Source: Thunnus maccoyii (Eukaryota; Chordata; Actinopteri; Scombriformes; Scombridae). Taken from it: DNA of 64,000 bases. Of the stretch, positions 1 through 10,071 are shown one piece after another. Each line of letters begins with the position of its first letter. Position 1 is the stretch's first letter. A model generated the notes under the pieces. The model was not told the DNA's origin. It was given only the letters and a program-made list of their open reading frames with translations, and did not search any database. The stretch is taken from positions 26,249,067 through 26,313,066 of the forward strand of contig NC_056545.1 in assembly GCF_910596095.1 (NCBI RefSeq), written 5' to 3'. Made by a program: the position numbers and the translations under genes.

Positions 1-80
1 AAAATATCAGCATTCAATAAATCATTAAGGCTCTAAAAAATGCTTGAGTGAAATTGTAATTCTTGAGCGAACAGTCTCAC

Positions 81-2182
81 CATGAGGGGATTTCAGTGCC
101 AGGTTTCTGGAGGCAAGACGACCCATCAGGCGAGCTACTAGCAGCTGCAGGTCTGACATCCAAGAAATGGTGATGTCTGGCAGACCCAGGGCTGTCACAG
201 TGAACTTGTAACCCCACTCATTATTACTGCTATCAGAGTGGAAGAGGAACTGGAGCTGAGGGCCTGCGTCAAAAGTCACCTTCTAAAATGAAGCAAAGAG
301 AAACAATATCCATGTAAAGGCAATAAGAAACAACAGTGTTTAATATGTGGAAATCCAGTGGTTTCCCATTTCCTACCTTTGGCCACTTCTCAGTTCCAAC
401 CTTCATGTCATAGCGGACTTTTCCACCTCTAGAATCTGTGAATTCTAGGTAGTCGTATCTATGAATATGAAAAGCATAGAGGATGGGTGATTAAAATCCT
501 CACTGGGGATTTAAAAAAAAATCTAAATATCTAATATTTTACATTAGTCACCTCTTTTCTGTCTCACAGCGTTCGTCAAATTCCACCTCAAAGGAGGTAG
601 CACCAGGACAGGCAAAGATGCTGGTCTCGTGGCGGCTATTCTCATAGTTGTGAGGGGACTCCATGTTCCAGGTCCTCAGCACTACAGGCTGCTGGGGTTG
701 GTGCCAGCTCTCTTGATCCACCTGTCAGTGACAGCGTATGCAGTTAATACTTGTTGCAGTGGTGTTACTGTACTTTACAGCCCTATACACCCCAAATACT
801 AGTCTGCATTTTCACTCCTACATTCATACTCATACAGTGGGATGGGAGGCTGAATAAATCTTAGAGCACTGTAACACAACGACAAACTGACCTTGGAAAA
901 GATGTCTCCAGTGTCACTGGCTAGACTTTTGAGTAGTTCGACCAGAGAGGAGAAACTCCTCAGCAGCAGACTGTGAGGGATGTCCAAAGGGCACAGCTCC
1001 AGGAGGAAGACCATCTGCCAGGACCAGAACAAACATTACATTCATTCAGCATGTTCAACTTTACAACTGCACAAAAAGGCGATTCAAACATCACAAGATT
1101 GTATTACCAGTTGCCTGAAGACTGTGGCAAGGATGGAGCTGCCTAGTTTGTTAGTGATTTCAGCACCAGTGTATCTCTCCAGCAGGGAACCAAGTATAGC
1201 CTTGATGCTTCCCAAGAACTGATCCACATCTATTGAGAGAGCAGGGTGAAATAAATCATTTAGACATTCTGAAAGCATATCCTTTTGTCTGCTTATTAAA
1301 GATGAATGCTAGTCTTGTGTGCACTGCATCATTATGCAACAAGATGTAATTCAAACATTCTTTGATCTCTTGGACTCCAACACTTGAGTGATCACTGTGT
1401 GCTCTCCTAATGAACACACAGAATCTGCCCTTTAAAAAAAGAAGCTGTTGGAATGTCATTTTTTTGTCAGTAATGTAATATTGTCACCATGTCTCACATT
1501 TTAGTAGGATGTCTCTGGCCAGGTCCATGGCAACAGGGGTGGAGGCTCCTCCTTTGAGCTGCAGGTAGCACCAGGAGAGCAGACTGCCCTGCAGAGCCCA
1601 GAACAAGGACAGCAACACCGTCCTGCTGGCTCCACCACTCTCATCCACCATCATAACCTCACACTGAGAGATGACAGACAGCTGAATATTAGTAGATAGA
1701 AACAAGTGATTTCACTTCATTTTCAGTAGAAAATTGAAACAAGCGAGGGATGGTGATAAAGAGTAAATAATCTTATTCAATAGGCCATTAGCTTGCTTTG
1801 TTATTTCCATCATTAATCTGTGTGTGTGTGTGTGTCTGGTCTGACTTAGCCTACTTTCAGGGACACATTTCAGACTCAAGACCAGTTAACTGGGGACAGC
1901 TTATCCAAGTAGGGACAAAAGCCGTGTCCCCAAATGTGTGGGTCTGTCATAGGCTACTTTCGGGGACAAATTTCTGACTTCAAACTAGTTAATTGGGGAC
2001 GGCTTGTCCAACAGGGGACAAAAGTCATGTCCCCATTTGGTAAAACATTGATTTATGGGTCAGTGGTTAAAGTTTGTTAGGGTTAGGTTTAGGCAAGTAC
2101 TGGTTATGGTTTGGGTTAGGGTTAGTCTCCAGGAAATTAATATTAGTGTATGTAATGTCCCCAAAAGTGACCTATGACAACA

Positions 2183-2221
<39 letters not shown>

Positions 2222-5200
2222 ACGCGGTCTCACCTCTCTTGTTGCTACCAACAGCAGCGTCTCCATCACTGACAGTATAGGGCTGATGTCAAAGTCTGAG
2301 GGAGCTCCTTTAGGCGGGAGCAAGAGAAGGCCACTTGGATCCTGGTCACTGCGTGGAGAAAATAGCTGCTGCTAATCCACTGTGATCTAGATGTGTATGA
2401 GAACATGATGATGTGTTTGTATATCTACAGTATGCTTACCTGAAGTAATTACAGAGTGATTCAAATGTCACCTTCACTGACTCTGGCTGATCTTCTTCTG
2501 TAATATTTTTCTGCAAAAGTTAAAAATCAAAATTAAAGTTAAAGTTAAAACTGAAATGAACCCACTCACCATCATGTTTACTCACCATCATGTGGAAGAG
2601 CTTGTCCCGTCTGACGTGTTTATCAGGAAAGAAAACAGCTGCTCCATTGAGAATGGCCTTGACTGCTTCCCTGCGCAGAGCTTTTTCCACTAACGTCTCA
2701 CCCTCTGGACCATCCACAACTGAAACATAAACATCGCTGATATTGTCACTACATAGATTTTCACAAAAATTGTTACAAATCAACTAAGCACTGCCCAAGA
2801 AGTCATAGCATGCAAAGCTGAAAGGTTCTTACCGTGGCAGAGGTGAGTGTAAAGTTCCCAGACGGCCTTAACAGAGTCATTCAGAGGCTCTGCACTGCTG
2901 GACGTGGATGGGCAAGCTGCTGCTGCTGCGGCTCCCTCATTTGGCCCTCTACTCTCTTCTGGCCCCCCTAGCTCCAATGGGTTGGGCAGCATGGGGAAAC
3001 AGTTCTGCATCAACTGGAGCAGAAGAACTCTGCTCTTCAACACGTCCTCTCCCTCACTGAGACACAGACAATTAAGGGTGAGCCCTTCATACGTCTGGAT
3101 GTTTCCCACTTACGGACCACTGAGCCTGATCACGCCAAAAATGGTAAATATTGCTGAAGTAATGGCTGCAGTGAACGTGTGGATACAAAAAACAGCAGTG
3201 ACTGTATTACTACTCACATCGTCCGGAGTTTACTGTAGAAGTTCCAGAAGAGATTCAAGTTGAGACCACTGAAGTCAAGAAGATACTTCTGCTTGAAGTG
3301 AGAGGCATCCTGCAGAAATGCAGAGAGCGGAAAACTCGAAGACAGTCTTCAACAATAAAACAGGACAACCCATGTTATGTTCTTGCTACAAAATTTCACC
3401 CACAACAGTTCAGCAGTGCTGTTTAGGGAGATTTTGCAATGTCCTCTGATGGCTATAAGTGATCAGGCTTACTTACCATAAATAAATGAATGAATGAATG
3501 AAGGAATGAGTAAAGAAACAAACATAAACAAGTTAGTTAGTTTACCAAATTGAGGAAACAAGACCATAGTGAAGATATTAGCATAGTCTATCTCATACCA
3601 GAGTTTAGTATGTTTAGTGCTAATAATTCTCAAATGTCACAAAATAGATGTTTCTACTTGTCCTCCACCTCTCTTGCTGGTGTAGTTTAATGTGAGATCA
3701 TTTTAAAGTGATTGATCTTTCTTTTATTCCACCATCAGCCATTGTCACCATTAGTCCTTGTGTAGTTTTGTGCAATAAAACAATTCAAATATAACATGCT
3801 TACACACAATATACTGTACAATGCAATGTATAGAATAGAAGCTAAGCTTGCCATGTTTTCAGGTATAGAGTCATGGTAACCATATTAATGTATACTAATA
3901 TCATGTATATGTATACATATATATAGATCTGATATTTAAATAATTAGCTACCATATCTCGTGTAAGCTGTTGGATGAAGAATAGGGTCTTGTTTAGTAGA
4001 CAAAGGCCAGTGACAGCATCACGGTCGAAGTTCTCTCCCTCTGGACTGAGGTCATCCAGGTCTCCCAGCCTCTCTGCCCCAGGGCAAAGGTAGCCACTGA
4101 AGCTGAGGGACTGCACCCCAAGGCGCTCAGCAGAGTCCTGCCTGGTGCACAGGAATTTCACCATCAGGAACTGGAAAGACAAGGACACAGAGGAAGAAAA
4201 GTTGTGGTGACTCGTTAATGTCCTTTAACTACTTAGTGAGTAGCAGGAGTATTTTTATTTTCATTTTGGAAGTCCTGAATGCTAAATAACAAAATGTCAT
4301 GGTGGCATAAAAGCATAATTTAAGTAAGACAACACTGTTATGGAGTCATTGGTTGAGCTACAAAACACAAAAGTTAAATAACGAGGTTCAAATATGTAAA
4401 TATAGAATAAAGGAAAAAAATATGTTTTAGTTTGAAGTGAATGCAGTGTGTACCTTTGCAACACGACACTGTTGCAGCTTGATCTCAACATCATTCCAGT
4501 CATCCTCAAGCTCAAACCAGCCAATCGGCTCATCCTCGGACTGTGCTGGAATCCTCACACTGCGGGTCAGGTGACAGCATGGTGTGTCAGCCATTCACAT
4601 AAACAACTAAGGAAGGCCCCCATACTGCTGAGGGGTATCCATAACACAGAAAAACTAACTATACTACTGCCTAGCGCTGTCTTATTAGAGTGCATGGTTA
4701 ATTGCGGTGCTACATTGACCTGCATGTAATACATTTAGCCACATGTACTCTTCAACACCAGTACTTTTATTTGGTAATCACAGCTGTCATCTCTTATAAA
4801 GGCTTCATTGGCTTGTTTATCAAGATCATAAGCACATTGAAATATCAGGAGTAATAGTTCTCAGACAGTTACATACTTGTCTTGTACAAACTCTTTGTAG
4901 TCCTTGTGGTCCCACGCGTCATACTTTTTGAACCTCTTGAAATGTTTCTCAGCATCAAAAGGGTCTTCCTCCTTGTACGCAAACACCAAGCCGCATTTTG
5001 CTCCAATGGCTCCTTTTCGCACCTTATCACACAAAACAGCGAATAAGGGTTACATACGGTAATGCTCTATCGCTGTCACTGTTATCAACTTTGTCAGTAA
5101 AATGGTGAAATCAAATGGAGCCTCACTTTGATCTTCATCTGAGTGACCTGGAAGTTGCTCTGGTCCTCTGTTGACAGGATCACACTGGCCTTCTTTCTGC

Positions 5201-8200
5201 CGCTTTCGGTGAGAAAACCTACAAAGCAACAAAAGCATCCAGTTACACTTGAGGGCATGTTCATAGTTAAGCCAAAGCTGCATTGAGATTTTCTTGTTGA
5301 ATGAGGATTTTTTGACTTGTACCGTCTCCAGTGGAGGATTCTGTGAGCATGTTCTCTGGTCCTGATTTCTCCTCTTTACTCTTTACATCACAAGCCTGTA
5401 AGTGCAGCTGGAGGGACTTCCCTGTAATGAGACATAAATAATTATGATATTTGCTATGACACCACGAATAATAATTTGATCATTTGCTATGCAGGTTATA
5501 ACTCATTCTTATATTGGGAGGCAATAATCACCACACTGCACAGCAACTTTGTAACAGATTTATCATGTCATCTCCTCCCTGAACTTTCTCTTCTAGATCA
5601 ATGACTTCAGATGTCCTCATGTGAATAAGAGTAAAGGAGGACTGGTCACATTACCATTGCGATAGAGTAGTCGTAGCCTAACGGAGGCCATAGAGGTGAT
5701 GAGGGAGGAGGCCTTGTACTCGGCCTCTAAATGGTCGCTGATGCAGGACAGGGCCTGGAGCACTTTTGCTACACTGCCTCTGGCCAGAGCAAAGGCCAGG
5801 AGGGTTAGTTCTGCATCAGGGCTCACACAGCAGCTACATAGGAACAAAGACACAAACACAAGTTAGTTTTGGGGTGGTTTTAGGCATAGAGTGCCAATGT
5901 TTTTTTGTTTTTTTGCCATCTAAATATAAAAATCAATTTTCATACATGGTCATAATTTTCAAATATACACTCATTGACTAAACTCTGAGAATATATCTGT
6001 GACCACACATGGTTTTAAGTGCAATCGATACAAAGCTGAATGTAAAAGAGTGAAAAAGACCCAGAATTATCAATCCTGAAACATTTCACACCTGCTGAGC
6101 TTCTGAACTAGCATGTACCAACTTTAACATTTGTTTTTCATCTACCAATTCTCCAGTATAATGGAATTAAAATTAACGCTACATCCAAATACTCATCACC
6201 GCAATGAATCAATACTTTGATTTTAGCCTGTTTTCATTGCGATGACGTCAGCATTATGAGCTCAGTGTGGCATTGACGGGTGAGTGTGCTGATGCAATCC
6301 CGGCAGGTCATTACTCTGCTATCCTGAGAAGAAATCCATCCACCTCCTCCAGTATATTCAAAGAGAAGAACTTGGGGAACTCTGTGGATGATGGTGTTAG
6401 GGCCAACGGTGGCATGTGCCGTAAGGCTTTTCTAGAGAGAGAAACAGAGAAGAGAGAAACACAAAAAAAGAGAGAAAAGAGACAAAGAGAGAAAGACAGA
6501 CACACACAAAAAAAACACCTCTCAGAACCCAAGCACTGGACAAATCGCCACGACTGACTCACTGCAATAAGAATTGAAACATACAATAGTAGTAGTGCGT
6601 CTTACTGTGTGCTCTGGAGGACAGTCTGAGCAAGTGCAGGGTTGGTCTCCATGGAGGCGGTGACCAAGGAGGTGAGGAGAGACAGGTACCAGATGGCTGA
6701 AGCATCCGAAACAGACACCTCTTTACTCTTGGTAATCTGATATCCTAGCGTCTTTAAGCCATGAATCCGTGTGTCACATCCGTCGCTCAGGCACCGCTTG
6801 ATGTTGATTTGGATGTCTGGGGTTTGGTGATGAGACAATGTGGTTAGCAGAGTGATGGAATACATGCGAAAATGCCATAACCCTCTGAGAATTACATGAC
6901 GATGAGGATGTGATTATCGGAGCCACAAAAAAACCCAACAAACTTTCACTTTTACTCATAGCCATTAGAAGGTAATGCAAAGCTGAATGATGAATTTCTC
7001 TTTGCTCATTGTGATCTAGAAAATAATTCACACTCACAAAGTACATTATCATTTAAAAAATGCAGCGCTGTGACTGATTCAGCATGTAGTTAGAGCCACA
7101 AACTACAGTGCTGCATTTGTCACCATCATCTAAACCTCTGCTAATATTTGGCTGTCGGTTCTTGCTTGCCTAAATGGATTCTCAATTGATGTTATTCTCA
7201 CTGATATATCTCCTGGAAAAAACTGAGTTTGTGAGTTTTAGACTAGCTCCTGTGTGGCTAGATCCCTGGATTGGATCCCTGGATGCTAGCTGGATTTATT
7301 CCTAGGCTTGTGGCAGCATGCATGTGTGAATCCAAAAGTGAAAGTCAAATAGTTATGAACTTAGGGGATGCTCCTCTGTAGTTCACACCCTGCTCTGTCT
7401 TTATCAGAGGGGTGCAAACGAGAAAAACAGTTTCTCTACAGTGACGCTATAAGATAAATGAACACTCAACTAATCAGACAGACTGACAGATGGTGACTCA
7501 CAGGGGTGTGTGATGTTGGCATTCTCCAAGAGTGCTACATAGCCTGTGACATTGCTGGGGATGCGGATATCTCTGATCTCCTGCAGGGAACGCCGGTTTT
7601 TCCCCACAGCAACCGAGACCAGCTGAGGCATGTAGCTGTGGTCATTAGAAGCCACGGCAATGGCCAGACGTCTCAAAACCACATCTGGTTTCATTTTTAA
7701 CCTGGAAAAAGAAAAGATACAAGGTTCCACCTTTAAAATCGATCATATATGCAGGGTCCAAAAACCCTGCAATTCAGGCACAAAAACAGGCACACATGAC
7801 AATCAGCTGCAAAGCCTTGAGTCACATATTACAGAGCAGACGCCCTTGCCTTATCCAGTGTGAGCGTGCACTGCCGTCTGACTGCCAGAAAGATGCAGTT
7901 TCGCCATTTGTCATCTTGTAAATATCAGCAACATTGGATGAAGCTTCTATTGTGCTGTAGCACTGTGTGACCACCTTGACCTTGTCCACCTCTGGATCAC
8001 GGTCCAACTCTGCTCTGTACTGGATATCTAAATCTGAAAGAAACAAATGCAGATTAGGACAACTGTCTGAAAGTTGGGTGGCAGGGGGAGACAGATGCGC
8101 TGCTTAATATGTCTTCAGTGTTTCCATACTGTATGCTTTAAATCTAAAGGAGAACATTCACAACCACTTATTCTGCACATCCTGAGCTGTGGTACTCACC

Positions 8201-9752
8201 TTTCTCCTTCTGTAAGAGGAATTCCAAGTAGTCCTGGACCACACTGGACCTCATGGTGCAGATGCTGTTGTAGCCCTCTAAAATAGGGAAAGGGATGGCA
8301 CTGCTGGGAATACGATTCCTGTGTAAGTATTTGAGGATCTTAGAGGCATGCGCCCCTAACCGGTCTTTGGTTTTGGAGAATATGTCAACAAAACCTGTGG
8401 AAACAATAAGAGCAAAGTGCAATATTGATATTAAGGGTAAACTCATCTGCCACCTGTTGACAATTCCTTTTCAAATAAAGTTGCTCATGTTCATTCCAGT
8501 AAAGAAATCCCATCTCATACCTGGGGTTAGGGAGCACGCCTGTAGCTGTCTTATCACATGACTCAGCTCTCCCTGTAGATTAGCTCCATTGGAGTTCTTC
8601 AGAGCAATCAGCATGCTCTCTACATCCACCACCCCATCCCCCTCTGCATCAAACTGTCCGAAGGCCTGACATGGGGACAAAGACAGTACACATTGTGACG
8701 TTTTATGTCTCTTCCTGTGCACCATTACAAACATGTAACAAATGATGGGGCAACAGTTGGTATTCTTCTATATTCTCTGCCTCTAGTGTTTATTATTGAG
8801 TTATATATATATATGTCCTTTTAACAACTTTTGCAAAGAAAGGGGCAGGTTATAGGTCAAACTCTGAATGCTCTTGCGGGTGGGTTTTTTAATGAACTAA
8901 TGCTGTGTGTGGTATCTAAAGCATAGCAGTGGCATTCCATGTCTAGCCACACAAAGCTAAATGCAGACTAAAGTGCACATTCATTGGTTAACCCATTCAT
9001 CTGTGACCTTTGGTTAAACAACAAATGTCAGCCAACAGACAACAAAGGAGCATGTTTTGCCACAAGAGGCCAAAAGTAAAACCCCACAGACAATAAACCT
9101 GACAAACAAAGGTGACAATGACAGCTCATTTTTTGATTCACTGTTTACCACTAAGACTAGTAAACAGATTACATGATATCATGTCTGCCCCTCTCATGAT
9201 CTCACAAATCACTCATCATAAAACGACAAGCCAGCAGCTATAATCTATCCTCCTACCTGTGACAGACATGACAAGGATAGACATGGCATTTTAAATCACT
9301 TGTGGGTTTGATTTTTCTCTGGCTTTCACATTTTATACCTCTTCACACTCATCTCTCGGGGCATCTCTACTCTCCAACATCTCACAAAACTGTTCCACAT
9401 TGACAGACTCTTCTCCTCGGTTTAACCGGTCCTCCAGCCACCGGACCAGGACACCCTCATTCCCGGCCAGGACAGACTCCTGAATGGCGACCCCTGAGTC
9501 GCTAATACGAGCAGCTGCTTCTCTCAGTTTCACTTGCTCTAAGAGGACACCGGGACTGGGTGGTCCACCGGTGTGCACTGGCAGGCTATTCGATCCTCTT
9601 CCGCTTCTCCCAGAACCGGAGCCTCCACCGCCTCCGACACCGACGCCTGTGGCCGCAGAGGCCGGACTGTCTTCCGCGAAGCCGGGGCTCTCCGTTTCTA
9701 CGTCCTCCTCGTCGCCGCTGCCTCCGCCGCAGCCACTCTCTGCGTTCCCCAT
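81..9752 (-). CDS. zzef1: Zinc finger ZZ-type and EF-hand domain protein 1, N-terminal part (cut by window edge)
   Basis: Coding exons, 5' to 3' on the minus strand: 9339-9752, 8521-8665, 8200-8394, 7850-8033, 7502-7701, 6606-6816, 6315-6431, 5655-5833, 5323-5421, 5127-5218, 4877-5022, 4454-4559, 3952-4170, 3218-3309, 2833-3056, 2586-2719, 2440-2510, 2234-2348, 1498-1663, 1108-1229, 892-1014, 552-721, 377-458, 81-282. They join in frame to 1269 residues; mammalian ZZEF1 is about 2960 residues, so the ZZ fingers lie off the window. Seen: start MGNAES (myristoylation-type), a Gly/Ser-rich stretch near residues 35-55, an EF-hand-like loop at about 144-155 with Ser at position 12, a DOC/APC10-type domain at about 255-430, and a CUB-type segment at about 1140-1245. 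Sequence agreement with human ZZEF1 from memory is strong throughout. The intron after exon 7850-8033 begins GC. Family role: a large scaffold reported to read histone H3 tails through its ZZ domains. Confidence 0.96.
1851..2160. repeat. Imperfect tandem repeat (103-bp period) plus telomere-like GGGTTA stretch
   Basis: In the zzef1 intron between exons 1498-1663 and 2234-2348. Two units starting at 1851 and 1954 share ctactttc, ggggacaaa, agttaa-tggggac and gtccccaaat-type words, about 103 bp apart. They are followed at 2089-2130 by several GGTTAGGGTTAG-like words and another gtcccc block, then a TG microsatellite. The mix of gtcccc words, telomere-like words and TG repeats resembles an interspersed repeat common in teleost introns; that assignment is from memory. 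Confidence 0.6.
2187..2220. repeat. (TG)17 microsatellite next to a zzef1 splice donor
   Basis: Thirty-four bases of uninterrupted TG. On the zzef1 (minus) strand it reads as a CA repeat starting 13 nt inside the intron that follows exon 2234-2348. Confidence 0.97.
6432..6515 (-). other. Very long polypyrimidine tract at a zzef1 splice acceptor
   Basis: On the plus strand this is a purine run of gagagaaa and caaaaaaagag-type words. On the zzef1 strand it is about 80 nt of C and T with few interruptions, ending in ctag directly before exon 6315-6431. It acts as the acceptor tract of that exon; its length is well beyond the usual 15-25 nt. Confidence 0.7.
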
Positions 9753-10071
9753 GTTTGTTTCACCGACCTAGGGCTTCTCCAAAGAATCTCTGCGGCCTAC
9801 AGGGTGTCAGTTTTGAAACGGTTGCACCGGTCTGTACACAGACCTGTCTAACCTACAGCTAGAGCTCTGCTGTTCACTCTACTACCGCATTGACGTACTG
9901 TACGTCAACTTGGCTGAAACGTCCGTTTGCGTTAGTAGTCTGCGCACGCGCATTGGCAATGGTAACAGCGACGCAACAACGGAAGCACCTGCTGTTGTCA
10001 CATTTTTTTTAATTTACGTGATGTGATGTAAAACGATGAAATATTTAAAAAAAAAAAAAAAAAAAGCTTGA
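9753..10071. promoter_or_regulatory. Shared bidirectional promoter of zzef1 and cyb5d2
   Basis: Only 319 bp separate the two divergent start codons, so both 5' UTRs and core promoters must lie here or overlap. Visible candidate sites: a perfect palindrome of two TGACGT (CRE/ATF) half-sites at 9890-9908; an NRF1-like TGCGCACGCGCA at 9941-9952; an inverted CCAAT box (ATTGG) at 9952-9956; and an ETS-type CGGAAG at 9980-9985. No TATA box stands out. The part next to zzef1 is CpG-rich, while the cyb5d2 side carries an A19 run at 10047-10065. NRF1, ETS and CCAAT sites are typical of housekeeping bidirectional promoters; factor binding is inferred. Confidence 0.75.

Noticed and set aside
2060..2323. 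Open frames on both strands through 2060-2375
   Set aside because: They are produced by the TG/CA microsatellite and shadow zzef1 exon 2234-2348.
9484..9862. Plus-strand frames of 92-100 codons across zzef1 exon 1
   Set aside because: Antisense shadows of the GC-rich first exon; no family resemblance and the minus-strand exon is certain.
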